DNA from: Pollutiaquabacter aromativorans
GTDB taxonomy: Bacteria > Bacteroidota > Bacteroidia > AKYH767-A > 2013-40CM-41-45
Length of the DNA: 64,000 bases
Assembly: GCA_049177215.1 (NCBI GenBank)
Contig: CP185379.1
Span: 1,674,001-1,738,000, forward strand
Reading direction: 5' to 3'
Each line of letters begins with the position of its first letter. The first letter of the stretch is position 1. Below the pieces are notes generated by a model. The model was given only the letters and a program-made list of their open reading frames with translations, was not told the DNA's origin and did not search any database. Shown piece after piece: positions 9,225 to 18,656 of this stretch. A program made the position numbers and the translations under genes.

Positions 9225-10441
9225 GCATTCGGTTGTCGGAGTTTACCGTGTTCAAAGGCTCGAAACATCAACGGCGGGCGTTTCGCATGCTTGGTGTTTT
9301 CATCCTGGTGGCGCTGCTGGCTCCTGTTCTGGCCAACCGTAATCCACTGATGCTTCGTATTGACGGCAAGACCAGTTTCCCGGCACTGAGCGGAAATCCG
9401 TATGTGGAGTTACCGCAGGAAAACGGAGAATGGAAAGCGGTACTAGCCGCCGATATCGACTGGCGCACGTTTCAACGAGGCGTCACCCTCCTTGCTCCGA
9501 TCCCGTATGCTCCTGCCGACCTGGATCCCGCCAACGCGAACTTTCAATCACCCTTCTCGAAACAGTTTCTGGCATCCGACACCGGCTCGATCGAACTCCC
9601 ATTGCGCTACCGTCACTGGCTGGGCACAACGCGGACAGGTGGAGACCTGCTATCCGCCCTCATCCATGGCACCCGGTATGCCTTGCTGATCGGCTTTCTG
9701 GCAGCGCTCCTCTCGGCCCTGATTGGAATTACACTGGGGTTATTCGCCGGATACTTTGGTGATCGTCACTTCCTGGTGCATCCGGGCTCGTTCATCTTAG
9801 TACTGGCACTTTTCTTTATCGCCTGGTTCGAAGGCAGTTTCATTCCTGGCCGTTACGGACTGCAAGCAAGCCTTGGTTGGTGGTTATTACCATTGATCGG
9901 AATGTTACTGACCTTGCGCGTTCGCGGGAAGAAAGCCACCCTGCGACTGCCGATTGATACAATGGTCCGTGCGGTCATGAGCGTCTTCCTGGCAGTACCC
10001 CGGCTAGTCTGGATCATCCTGATCGGTGCAACGCTGACACCATCGGTCTCGCTGGTGATCCTGACCATTGGCTTGACCGGATGGGCGGAATTCACCCAAC
10101 TGACCAGAGCGGAAACCCTGCGACTCCGCGGATCCGGGTTTGCGGAAAACGCGCGCGCCGCGGGTTTGCGGGATGTACGTATCCTCTTCCGGCATTTGTT
10201 ACCGAATTTCGGATCCCTGTTGGTCCTGATCTTTTTTTATCACATGGCCGGAGCGATCCTGGCCGAGTCCGCTTTGTCGTTTCTCGGTGCCGGTGTTCCG
10301 CACGATATCGTAACCTGGGGAAGCCTGTTGCAGGAAGGTCGACAGGATTTGCAGGCGTGGTGGGTGCTGGTATTTCCGGGTTGCTGCCTGTTCCTGCTCT
10401 TGAACAGCCTTCAGTCCATGCGAAGAACAACCGGTTCTTAA
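9221..10441 (+). CDS. ABC transporter permease, DppC/OppC type
   Basis: The 406-residue inner-membrane protein begins with a cytoplasmic stretch and one helix (about residues 23-40). A periplasmic insert of about 100 residues follows, then the transport domain. The ATPase coupling loop reads ENARAAGLRDVRILFRHLLPN, and the end contains ESALSFLGAGVPHDIVTWG, the signature of DppC permeases. Translation is coupled to the upstream permease through an ATGA overlap. Substrate is unknown; peptides are the usual cargo. Confidence 0.9.
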   Translation: MSIRLSEFTVFKGSKHQRRAFRMLGVFILVALLAPVLANRNPLMLRIDGKTSFPALSGNPYVELPQENGEWKAVLAADIDWRTFQRGVTLLAPIPYAPADLDPANANFQSPFSKQFLASDTGSIELPLRYRHWLGTTRTGGDLLSALIHGTRYALLIGFLAALLSALIGITLGLFAGYFGDRHFLVHPGSFILVLALFFIAWFEGSFIPGRYGLQASLGWWLLPLIGMLLTLRVRGKKATLRLPIDTMVRAVMSVFLAVPRLVWIILIGATLTPSVSLVILTIGLTGWAEFTQLTRAETLRLRGSGFAENARAAGLRDVRILFRHLLPNFGSLLVLIFFYHMAGAILAESALSFLGAGVPHDIVTWGSLLQEGRQDLQAWWVLVFPGCCLFLLLNSLQSMRRTTGS

Positions 10442-10598
10442 CATTCTTTAACCTCGTTTTTCACAGCGGATTCATCGTTTTTTAGTTAAAATTGCTCCTC
10501 GTTACGAAGGTTTCCGGCTACCGCCATCCTTTCCGAATGTTACACTTTCTAAACCACGGTTTCGCGGTTTAGGTACCAGTACCTCGTAGTTAAACAAC

Positions 10599-11585
10599 AT
10601 GATGGACATTAAAGAAATCAACGAGCGCATTCAGCGCGAATCTGCTTTTGTTGACTTGCTCCAACTCGAATTGGGGAAAGTGATCGTCGGACAAAAGCAA
10701 ATGACCGAACGGCTCCTGATCGCCCTACTGGCCAACGGCCACATCCTGCTGGAAGGAGTCCCGGGACTGGCCAAGACGCTTTCGATCAAGTCGCTTGCAT
10801 CAGCCATTCACGCCAAGTTCAACCGGATCCAATTCACACCGGACCTGTTACCTGCCGACCTGATCGGCACGATGATCTACAATCAGAAGCAGGAGAGTTT
10901 CTCCATCCGCCGGGGACCTGTCTTCGCCAACTTCGTGCTGGCCGACGAGATCAACCGGGCACCCGCCAAGGTGCAAAGCGCCCTGCTGGAAGCCATGCAG
11001 GAACGACAGGTTACCATCGGCGAACAGACCTTCGCGCTCGAAGAACCATTCCTGGTCCTGGCTACGCAGAATCCCATTGAACAGGAAGGAACCTATCCGC
11101 TTCCGGAAGCACAGGTCGACCGCTTCATGCTGAAAGTGGTGATCGGCTACCCGACGAAGGAAGATGAAAAACTCATCATCCGTCAGAACATCGGGCAAGC
11201 GCCGGCTCCGGTGCAGCCGGTGGTGCGACCCGAAGAGATCCTTCACGCGCGCAAAAGCCTGCGCGACGTGTACATGGATGAAAAGATCGAGCGTTACATC
11301 GTCGACATCGTCTTCGCGAGCCGTACACCCGAGGATTACAAACTCGGCAAGCTGAAACAACTGATCAGCTACGGAGGATCGCCCCGCGCGAGCATCAACC
11401 TGGCGCTGGCGTCCAAGGCTTACGCCTTCGTGAAACGCCGCGGCTATGTGATTCCCGAAGACGTACGCGCGATCTGCCACGACGTGATGCGGCACCGCAT
11501 CGGGCTGACCTACGAAGCGGAAGCGGAGAACATCAGTTCCGACCAGATCATCAACGAGATCCTCAACGCAGTCGAAGTTCCCTAA
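10599..11585 (+). CDS. moxR: MoxR-family AAA+ ATPase, first gene of the Bat operon
   Basis: The 328-residue AAA+ protein has Walker A GVPGLAKT (about residues 53-60), Walker B LADEINRAP, and the MoxR-specific sequence LLEAMQERQVTIG. MoxR ATPases act as chaperones that remodel von Willebrand factor A proteins and their partners. It is followed after 32 bp by a DUF58 gene and then by the BatA-E genes, the usual Bacteroidota order. Two adjacent ATG codons (10599 and 10602) are possible starts. The 157-bp upstream gap must hold the operon promoter, but I find no exact -7 box there. Confidence 0.93.
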   Translation: MMDIKEINERIQRESAFVDLLQLELGKVIVGQKQMTERLLIALLANGHILLEGVPGLAKTLSIKSLASAIHAKFNRIQFTPDLLPADLIGTMIYNQKQESFSIRRGPVFANFVLADEINRAPAKVQSALLEAMQERQVTIGEQTFALEEPFLVLATQNPIEQEGTYPLPEAQVDRFMLKVVIGYPTKEDEKLIIRQNIGQAPAPVQPVVRPEEILHARKSLRDVYMDEKIERYIVDIVFASRTPEDYKLGKLKQLISYGGSPRASINLALASKAYAFVKRRGYVIPEDVRAICHDVMRHRIGLTYEAEAENISSDQIINEILNAVEVP

Positions 11586-11617
11586 GTCTCCCCCGAGAGC
11601 GAACCTGAACTGTACAC

Positions 11618-12490
11618 ATGGAAACCTCCACCCTGCTCCAAAAAGTCCGCGCGATCGAGATCAAGACTCGCGGCTTGTCGGCGCACATCTTTTCCGGCGA
11701 ATACCACAGCGCCTTCAAAGGGCGTGGCATGGCATTCAGCGAGGTGCGGGAATATACACCGGGAGACGACATCCGGTCCATCGACTGGAACGTCACCGCC
11801 CGCTTCGGACATCCGTATGTCAAGGTATTCGAGGAAGAGCGGGAACTGACCGTCATCCTGCTGGTAGATGTGAGCGCCTCCGGAGACTTCGGCACGAAGC
11901 AACAGTTCAAACGCCAATTGATGACGGAGCTTTGCGCGGTACTCGCCTTCTCCGCCATTCAGAACAACGACAAGACCGGCGTCATTTTTTTCAGCGACCG
12001 TGTCGAGAAGTTCATCCCGCCAAAGAAAGGAAAGACCCACATTCTGCGGATCATCCGGGAACTGATCGAATTCAAACCCGTTAACCGCAAAACCGACCTG
12101 GCCGTCGCTTTGCAGTACCTCACGAATGCGATCAAGAAACGCAGTATCTGTTTCCTGATCTCCGATTTCTACACGGAGAATTTCGAACGTGAACTCAAAC
12201 TCGCGAACAAGAAACACGACCTGGTCGCGCTTGAGATCATCGACCCGCGGGAGGAATCGTTGCCCGATATCGGCCTGGTCAGATTTGAAGACGCGGAAAC
12301 GGGTACGTCCCAATGGATCGATACCGGGGATCCCGCCGTACGGGAAGCTTTCCAGAAGAACATGCACGTACGATCACGCAGAAATGCGGACCTGTTTGCA
12401 CGTTCCGGCGTCGATACAGTCAGATTGAGCACCGATCGCTCCTATGTTCAACCACTCATGCAATTGTTTAAAAAGCGCGGAAGCAAGTGA
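11618..12490 (+). CDS. DUF58 domain protein of the MoxR/Bat operon
   Basis: The 290-residue protein contains the DUF58 signature (SGEYHSAFKGRGMAFSEVREY, and PGDDIRSIDWNVTAR). A degenerate von Willebrand A fold follows, with DVSASGDFGT (about residues 85-94) in the metal-site position. Proteins of this type are almost always encoded next to MoxR and are thought to be its substrate or adaptor. It is soluble, with no signal or membrane segment. Its TGA overlaps the likely GTG of the next gene. Confidence 0.9.
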   Translation: METSTLLQKVRAIEIKTRGLSAHIFSGEYHSAFKGRGMAFSEVREYTPGDDIRSIDWNVTARFGHPYVKVFEEERELTVILLVDVSASGDFGTKQQFKRQLMTELCAVLAFSAIQNNDKTGVIFFSDRVEKFIPPKKGKTHILRIIRELIEFKPVNRKTDLAVALQYLTNAIKKRSICFLISDFYTENFERELKLANKKHDLVALEIIDPREESLPDIGLVRFEDAETGTSQWIDTGDPAVREAFQKNMHVRSRRNADLFARSGVDTVRLSTDRSYVQPLMQLFKKRGSK

Positions 12491-13473
12491 GCATGAGCAG
12501 GTCGATTCTCCCTACACTCTTGATCGTGTGTCTGCTCTGGCTGGCCATGACACGGCCTGTGGCTGCGCAAATAGCTTCCCATGCGGAAGCCCGGATCGAT
12601 ACGAACACCATTCGAATCGGGGAACAAATTCGACTCGACCTATCTCTTTCCGGCCCGTCCAACGCCCGTGTTCAGTTTCCTGTTATCGGTGACACCTTGC
12701 CTGGGCTGGAAATCGTGAAACGTGATTCATCCGACACCCTGCGCTCACCTGACGGCAGGACGATCACTTATTCTCAGCGCTTTTACCTCACACGCTTTGA
12801 TACGGGTTATGTCGTACTGGAGCCCTTTCTCTTTGTCGTCGCCGATCCGACCACCGGCGCGATCGACAGCCTGACCACGGAAGCGCAACTGATCAGCGTC
12901 ACGACACTCGCGGTTGATACGACGCAAGGCATCAAGGACATCAAACCGATCCTCGATGTTCCGTTTACCTGGCAGGATGCCTTACCGTATGTCGCCATTG
13001 GTCTCGCCGCTCTGCTGATCGGGTACGGGATCTATCGATACCTGAAGCAACGAAAGAAACAACCGCAACCCGAAAAGCGCATCATCCCGCCGGCGATTCC
13101 GGCTCACGTCCGGGCATTTGAAGAACTGGAACGGATCGCCGCCGAAAAACTCTGGCAACAGGGTAAGATCAAGGAGTATCATACCCGGGTGACCGATGTG
13201 CTGCGCAATTACCTGGAAGAACGTTTCGGGATACCCGCTCCTGAGATGACGACCGATGAATTGATCGATCGCATGCGCAGAAAGATCCGCGATATCCGGA
13301 GCCAGGAGTTGCTCCGTTCCATGTTGGTATTGGCCGACCTGGTCAAGTTCGCCAAAGCGCATCCACTACCCGACGAACACGAACAATTACTGCGCGAATG
13401 CCGCGAGTTCATCGAACTTAACCGGCCTGTGGTGGCGGAAGATATGACCGATAAGCAGGAGGTGCTGCCATGA
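12487..13473 (+). CDS. Membrane-anchored Bat-operon protein (BatD-like N-terminal region, cytoplasmic tail)
   Basis: The 328-residue protein has a signal peptide (about residues 5-28), an extracytoplasmic beta-rich domain (about 30-160), one membrane helix (about 163-181) and a basic cytoplasmic helical domain to the end. Such a protein is usual between the DUF58 and batA genes in Bacteroidota. The outer part resembles BatD repeats in its opening (ARIDTNTIRIGEQIRLDLSL). The start is either GTG 12487, overlapping the previous stop, or ATG 12493. It overlaps batA by four bases. Function is known only through its operon partners. Confidence 0.8.
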   Translation: MSMSRSILPTLLIVCLLWLAMTRPVAAQIASHAEARIDTNTIRIGEQIRLDLSLSGPSNARVQFPVIGDTLPGLEIVKRDSSDTLRSPDGRTITYSQRFYLTRFDTGYVVLEPFLFVVADPTTGAIDSLTTEAQLISVTTLAVDTTQGIKDIKPILDVPFTWQDALPYVAIGLAALLIGYGIYRYLKQRKKQPQPEKRIIPPAIPAHVRAFEELERIAAEKLWQQGKIKEYHTRVTDVLRNYLEERFGIPAPEMTTDELIDRMRRKIRDIRSQELLRSMLVLADLVKFAKAHPLPDEHEQLLRECREFIELNRPVVAEDMTDKQEVLP

Positions 13474-14465
13474 TCCCGGGCTGGAAGTTTCTTCACCCGC
13501 AATGGCTGTGGCTGTTATTGGTCATTCCGGCCGTTTTGGCGTTTCATTTCTTCTACCTGCGGAAGCGGCAACCCACCCTTCGATTCTCCAGCCTGACGGG
13601 CTTCTCGAACGTTCCGAACAGCTGTAGAACCAAACTGAAAGACCTTCCGGTGATCCTGAGAAGCCTGGTGATCGCCGCGTTGATCGTCGCGTTGGCCCGG
13701 CCGCAATCCAGTTCCAGCAGTCAGAACATTACGACCGAAGGAATTGACATCGTCATGGCGCTGGACATCTCCGCATCCATGCTCGCCGAGGACCTGAAAC
13801 CCAACCGCATCGAAGCTGCTAAGAAAGTCGCCCGTGATTTCATCGACCAGCGACCCAATGACCGCATCGGCCTCGTCGTGTTCAGCGGAGAAAGCTTCAC
13901 CCAGTGTCCGATGACGACCGACCATGCCGTGCTGAAGAACCTGTTGCTGGGTATTCAAAGCGGAATGCTGGCGGACGGAACCGCCCTGGGTGAAGGACTG
14001 GCAACCGCGGTGAACCGCATACGCAACAGCACGGCGAAAAGCAAGGTCATCATCCTGCTGACCGACGGCGTAAACAACATCGGAGCGATCGCGCCGGAGA
14101 CCGCCGGCGACATTGCACAGGCTTTTGGTATCCGGGTCTATACGATCGGCGTGGGAACGGAAGGCATGGCGCCCTATCCGGTACAGACCCCGCTGGGTAC
14201 CCAGTACCAGTATATGCCGGTACAGATCGACGAAGCCGTCTTACAAAAGATCGCCGGCTCGACCGGAGGAAAATACTTCCGCGCTACTTCTTCCGGCCAG
14301 TTGAAGACCATCTACCAGGATATCGACAAACTGGAAAAAACCCGGATCGACGTGACCGAGTTCCGTCATCGCTCGGAAGAGTATTACCCGATCGCGCTGG
14401 TCGCGATCGGGTTGCTCTGCCTCGAGTACTTCTTACGTCAGACCTTGTTCCGCACCCTCCCCTGA
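13470..14465 (+). CDS. batA: BatA, membrane von Willebrand factor A protein
   Basis: The 331-residue protein has two N-terminal helices (about residues 10-30 and 58-75), a von Willebrand A domain (about 88-290) and a C-terminal helix. The metal-ion site motif is intact as DISAS in VMALDISASMLAED, with TDGVNNIG as the later Asp motif. BatA and BatB form a complex at the inner membrane linked to aerotolerance in Bacteroides and to envelope stress in other bacteria. Start and stop are translationally coupled to neighbours (ATGA overlap upstream, one base to batB). Confidence 0.93.
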   Translation: MIPGWKFLHPQWLWLLLVIPAVLAFHFFYLRKRQPTLRFSSLTGFSNVPNSCRTKLKDLPVILRSLVIAALIVALARPQSSSSSQNITTEGIDIVMALDISASMLAEDLKPNRIEAAKKVARDFIDQRPNDRIGLVVFSGESFTQCPMTTDHAVLKNLLLGIQSGMLADGTALGEGLATAVNRIRNSTAKSKVIILLTDGVNNIGAIAPETAGDIAQAFGIRVYTIGVGTEGMAPYPVQTPLGTQYQYMPVQIDEAVLQKIAGSTGGKYFRATSSGQLKTIYQDIDKLEKTRIDVTEFRHRSEEYYPIALVAIGLLCLEYFLRQTLFRTLP

Positions 14466-14466
14466 T

Positions 14467-15525
14467 ATGTTTCGCTGGGCACATCCTGAACATCTCTATG
14501 CACTGGCCGTCGTACCGGTCCTGCTGATGTTCTATTTATTCGCACGGGACGCTCGCGGGAAACGCCTCTACCGCTTTGGCGAGCGCAAACTCGTGGAACG
14601 TCTCCTACCCTTCGCTTCCGTAAACAAGCCGTGGTTGCGGATGTTCCTCGTACTCTTCGCGCTGTTGTCGCTTGTCCTGGCCTGGGCGAATCCGCAATTC
14701 GGTTCCCGACTGGTAGAAGTGAAACGCGAAGGGGTTGACGTGATCGTCGCGCTCGACGTATCCAACTCCATGAAGGCGGAAGACATACGGCCGAACCGTC
14801 TGGAACGCTCCAAACAGCTCATCAGCCGTTTGATCGATCGCCTGGAAAACGATCGCATCGGATTGGTGGTCTTTGCAGGACAAGCCTATGTGCAGTTGCC
14901 GATCACGACCGATTATGCGGCGGCTAAGTTGTTCCTCAACTCGATTGACACCGATATCATTCCGACCCAGGGTACGGCCATCGGTTCAGCACTTGATCTT
15001 TGCCAGGAATCATTCGTAGGCAATGACAACAAGCACAAAGTCATCGTCCTGATTACGGATGGCGAGAACCACGAAGACGACCCGATAACCGCTGCGAAAA
15101 AAGCCGGAGAAGCGGGAGTCATCGTCCACGCCATCGGCATGGGTTCTCCGGAGGGCGTACCGGTACCGGTCTATCGAAACGGCAGCCAGGTCGACTACCT
15201 GCGTGACCGTGACGGAAATACCGTCTTGACCAAGCTGGATGAAATGACCCTTCAACAAATCGCCGCAGAGACGAAAGGGGAATACATCCGGGCCACAAAC
15301 AGCGACGACGGCTTGACGACCGTGATCAACGCTATCGGCCGGATGGAAAAGAAACAATTCGGCACCAAGCAATATTCCGATTACGAAGACCGGTTTCAGT
15401 ATCTGCTTGCCTTCTCGCTGCTGCTCCTTGTATTGGAATCGCTCTTCAGCGACCGCAGAAGCGAAGTGCTGCACCGGCTGGATATTTTTGGAGAAAATAA
15501 AAACAAGGAGGAACGATCATCATGA
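14467..15525 (+). CDS. batB: BatB, membrane von Willebrand factor A protein
   Basis: The 352-residue protein is a second von Willebrand A protein with the same plan as BatA: helices near residues 8-24 and 57-76, then the A domain with metal site DVSNS (VIVALDVSNSMKAEDIRPN) and ITDGENHEDD, and a C-terminal helix. It is close enough to BatA to suggest an old tandem duplication. It is followed by batC, whose ATG overlaps the batB stop by four bases. Confidence 0.93.
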   Translation: MFRWAHPEHLYALAVVPVLLMFYLFARDARGKRLYRFGERKLVERLLPFASVNKPWLRMFLVLFALLSLVLAWANPQFGSRLVEVKREGVDVIVALDVSNSMKAEDIRPNRLERSKQLISRLIDRLENDRIGLVVFAGQAYVQLPITTDYAAAKLFLNSIDTDIIPTQGTAIGSALDLCQESFVGNDNKHKVIVLITDGENHEDDPITAAKKAGEAGVIVHAIGMGSPEGVPVPVYRNGSQVDYLRDRDGNTVLTKLDEMTLQQIAAETKGEYIRATNSDDGLTTVINAIGRMEKKQFGTKQYSDYEDRFQYLLAFSLLLLVLESLFSDRRSEVLHRLDIFGENKNKEERSS

Positions 15526-16295
15526 TGATAGCTTCCATCACTCTGAGATATCAACTGCTTGCCATGAGCCTGTTAATGCTCCAGGCTCCTACCCATACCC
15601 TGGCTCAATCAGAACGAAAACTTGTTCGTGAAGGGAACACTGCTTACGAAGCGAAGAAGTTTGACCAGGCGGAAATACAATACCGGAAATCCCTGGAGAA
15701 GAACAAGACTTCCCTCCCGGCACAATACAACCTCGGAAACGCACTGTTCCGGCAGGATAAACTCGACGAAGCGAAGAGCCAGTACGAACAGGCCGCCAAC
15801 CTGAAAGATGCACCGGCGGCGGATCGTGCCAAGGCGTTTCACAACCTGGGCAACAGCCTTTTGAAACAGGAAAAATACCAGGAAAGCATCGACGCGTACA
15901 AACAATCGCTGCGTATAAATCCCGCCGATAACGACACGCGTTACAACCTTGCTTACGCGCAGGCCAAGCTGCAGCAACAACAGAACCAACAGAATCAAAA
16001 CAACAAGCAAGACGACAAGCAAGAAAAGGACCAGCAGAAGAACCAGAACCAGCAGCAACAACAGAATAAAGACCAGCAGGATAAGAACAAGCAGCAGCAG
16101 GACCAGCAGCAACAGGATCAGCAGCAGGATCAGGCGAAAAAAGATCAGCAAAAACCGGATCAGCAAAAACCTGAACGGATCAGCAAGGAAGACGCGGAAA
16201 AAATTCTGCAAGCCCTGAACAACGACGAAAAGAAAACGCAAAAAAAGTTGAACAAAAAGGAGGCGGTTCGGGTTCGGATCGATAAGCAATGGTGA
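15522..16295 (+). CDS. batC: BatC, periplasmic TPR protein with a Gln/Lys/Asp-rich tail
   Basis: The 257-residue protein has a signal peptide (about residues 5-29), then three tetratricopeptide repeats (about 33-150) suited to binding partner proteins. A highly charged low-complexity tract of Gln, Lys, Asn and Asp runs from about 150 to 225, and a basic end follows. TPR proteins at this place in the operon are thought to scaffold the BatA/BatB complex. The tail is probably disordered. The stop overlaps the start of an acetyltransferase gene by seven bases. Confidence 0.88.
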   Translation: MMIASITLRYQLLAMSLLMLQAPTHTLAQSERKLVREGNTAYEAKKFDQAEIQYRKSLEKNKTSLPAQYNLGNALFRQDKLDEAKSQYEQAANLKDAPAADRAKAFHNLGNSLLKQEKYQESIDAYKQSLRINPADNDTRYNLAYAQAKLQQQQNQQNQNNKQDDKQEKDQQKNQNQQQQQNKDQQDKNKQQQDQQQQDQQQDQAKKDQQKPDQQKPERISKEDAEKILQALNNDEKKTQKKLNKKEAVRVRIDKQW

Positions 16296-16828
16296 TCAAA
16301 GACAGAACGAACGTATTGTTGACGGAACGTCTGGAGCTTCGTCCGTTAACCGCACAGGATGCCGGCTTTCTGTTCGACCTGTACACGGATCCGGAAGTGA
16401 TCCGGTATACCGGAGAAACCCGGCTGCGGGATGAAGCGCATGCGCGCGAATTTTTGGATCGCTGCACTGCGATGCCGGCTTCCCATCCGCCGGTTTATCT
16501 GATCAGTATTGTCGGCGAAGAAAAGAAAAGCGGGTGGTGCGGCCTTCGCTATGACGACGAGGATCAGGTGTTCGACCTGGGATTTCGCCTGGAGCGAACC
16601 TCCTGGGGAAAAGGGTACGCCACAGAGGCTGCACGAGCCGTCATGGAGGAAGCGTTCGGACAATACGGTTTGATCAGGATACGGGCACGCTGCGCGCGCG
16701 AGAACATCGGCGCTTCCCATGTACTGCTGAAACTCGGTTTCAAGGCCGTGCGGTCGTTTACGGCGCACGGTTACCTTTGCGATGAATACGCCTTAGAACG
16801 TCATGAACTCCCGATCGGTCGGAATTGA
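16289..16828 (+). CDS. GNAT acetyltransferase (RimJ/RimL type) inserted in the Bat operon
   Basis: The 179-residue protein has the RimJ/RimL pattern: TERLELRPLTAQDAGFLFDL at the start, a substrate strand GLRYDDEDQVFDLGFRLE, and the acetyl-CoA loop SWGKGYATEA. VLLKLGFKAV follows near the end. Members acetylate N-termini of ribosomal proteins, amino acids or antibiotics. The gene overlaps batC by seven bases and batD by 26, so it is translated as part of the Bat operon. It has no counterpart in the usual Bat operon order, and its substrate is unknown. Confidence 0.88.
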   Translation: MVIKDRTNVLLTERLELRPLTAQDAGFLFDLYTDPEVIRYTGETRLRDEAHAREFLDRCTAMPASHPPVYLISIVGEEKKSGWCGLRYDDEDQVFDLGFRLERTSWGKGYATEAARAVMEEAFGQYGLIRIRARCARENIGASHVLLKLGFKAVRSFTAHGYLCDEYALERHELPIGRN

Positions 16829-18656
16829 TCTAACGCGGGTCCTTGGACTCCGGAGCTGGCTGGCGATGTTGCTGGCCACCTTGCTCCTGCCCGTGCATTC
16901 CCGGGCTACGGCGGATGTATTCACGGCCAGTCTCAGTTCCAATTCGGTTGCCGTGGGCGATCAGGTGCAGATCACCTTTACGCTCAACGGTAGTGGACGG
17001 AACTTCAAAGCCCCCTCCTTTGAAGGCTTCAACGTGCTGATGGGGCCCAGCCAGTCGAGCAATATCCAAATGATCAACGGCAGCTTTTCGCAAACCCTCA
17101 GTTTTACTTATGTATTACAGGCGGTGAAAGAAGGCACCTTCAAGATTGGTTCTGCCGAGATCGTATTGAATAACCAAAAAGTACTGAGCAATCCCGTCAC
17201 GCTTACCGTGACCAAAGGAACGTCGCGTTCTTCCGGCGGCAGTTCGGGCGGCGGCGGCGAGCCCATGACCAGGAATGTCTTCATCCGCGCCTCGGTGGAT
17301 AAGAGCAATGTGTTTCGCGGAGAAGGTCTTGTGGTGACGTACCGTCTTTACACCCGCGTAACCCTCGTCAATTACACCATCAGCAAGTTGCCTGCTCCGA
17401 ACGGTTTCTGGAGCCAGGAAATCCAGTTGCCCCAACAATTGCAATTCCATAACGAGAATGTGGACGGGGTCAACTATCAGGTGGCCGATCTGAAAAAAAT
17501 GGTCTTGTTTCCACAACGAAGCGGCAACCTGGAACTGGATCCGATGGAAGGCGAAGTCATTGCCCGTGTACAGGTGAAACGCCAGCGCAGCAACGACCCG
17601 TTCGATCAGTTTTTCGGGAACGATCCGTTCGGCTCGTTCTTCGGCGGAGGACTGCAGGACGTCAAAGTGCCGCTCAAGAGCCAACCCGTCCGGGTGAACG
17701 TACGAGAATTACCGGACGGCGCGCCTGCCGGCTTTACCGGGGCCGTGGGTAAGTTCACCTTTGAAACTTCTATTGATAAGGACAAGACCAAAACGAATGA
17801 AGCCGTAACGCTTCGGATAAAAGTCATCGGCAAAGGGAACATCAAACTGGTGGATGCACCTAAGGTCAACTTCCCGCCTGATTTTGAATTATACGATCCG
17901 AAAGAATCGGTGAATGTCACCGCCGGTGGCAGTGGCGCAAGCGGTAGTAAGACCTTCGAGTACCTGATCATCCCACGCAATGCCGGTAATTTTAAGATCA
18001 CCGTAGATCCGTTCAGCTACTTTGACCTGGATAAGAAGTCCTACCTCGAACTATCCGGTACGACCCTGGACCTCGCGGTGGAAAAAGGCAACGAAACAGT
18101 CACTACTACCGTTAGCGGCGTGAACAAATCGGATGTACAATTACTCGGGAAGGACATTCGTTTTCTCAAGACTGCCGACCCGCAACTGGCCCTGAACCCA
18201 CGGCCGTTGCGCGGCTCATGGCTGTTCTATGTACTGTTGTTCATGCCCTTCGCGCTATTGCTCATCGCCTTGCAATGGCGGAAAAAACTCGCTGAACGAA
18301 TGACCAATGTGGCCTTGATCCGCAGTCAACGTGCCAGCAAGGTCGCTCTCCGTCGTCTCGCCAGATCGAAGGAGTTGTTGGGCAAACAGGATCATGCGGC
18401 CTTTCTCGAAGAGCTTTCCCGCGCCTTGTGGGGTTATATTTCCGACAAGCTGCAACTGCCGGTGTCGGAACTCAACCGTGATAATGCGAAAACACATCTG
18501 CAACAACGCGGAACATCAGAAGCCATGATCAACGAATTGCTTTCCGTTCTGGATGCCTGTGAATTCGCCAGGTTTGCAGGCGGAACGGCTTCCCTACCCG
18601 ACGACTTATACCGGAGGGGAATTGCAAGTATCACCCAGATGGAGGAACAAGCATGA
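16803..18656 (+). CDS. batD: BatD, large membrane-anchored beta-domain protein
   Basis: The 617-residue protein has a signal peptide (about residues 10-36), repeated immunoglobulin-like extracytoplasmic domains (about 40-455), a membrane helix (about 467-485) and a cytoplasmic helical tail. The sequence FTASLSSNSVAVGDQVQITF and the closing arrangement are standard for BatD. A glycine/serine linker lies near residue 145. The start at 16803 keeps the charged region before the signal helix and overlaps the acetyltransferase by 26 bp; an ATG at 16866 would be too short. Its stop overlaps batE by four bases. Confidence 0.92.
   Translation: MNSRSVGIDLTRVLGLRSWLAMLLATLLLPVHSRATADVFTASLSSNSVAVGDQVQITFTLNGSGRNFKAPSFEGFNVLMGPSQSSNIQMINGSFSQTLSFTYVLQAVKEGTFKIGSAEIVLNNQKVLSNPVTLTVTKGTSRSSGGSSGGGGEPMTRNVFIRASVDKSNVFRGEGLVVTYRLYTRVTLVNYTISKLPAPNGFWSQEIQLPQQLQFHNENVDGVNYQVADLKKMVLFPQRSGNLELDPMEGEVIARVQVKRQRSNDPFDQFFGNDPFGSFFGGGLQDVKVPLKSQPVRVNVRELPDGAPAGFTGAVGKFTFETSIDKDKTKTNEAVTLRIKVIGKGNIKLVDAPKVNFPPDFELYDPKESVNVTAGGSGASGSKTFEYLIIPRNAGNFKITVDPFSYFDLDKKSYLELSGTTLDLAVEKGNETVTTTVSGVNKSDVQLLGKDIRFLKTADPQLALNPRPLRGSWLFYVLLFMPFALLLIALQWRKKLAERMTNVALIRSQRASKVALRRLARSKELLGKQDHAAFLEELSRALWGYISDKLQLPVSELNRDNAKTHLQQRGTSEAMINELLSVLDACEFARFAGGTASLPDDLYRRGIASITQMEEQA

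Noticed and set aside
15609..16289. A very hydrophobic minus-strand frame of 226 residues
   Set aside because: It is the antisense of the batC Gln/Lys codon tract; the Leu/Phe runs follow from CAG/AAG repeats, not from a membrane protein gene.
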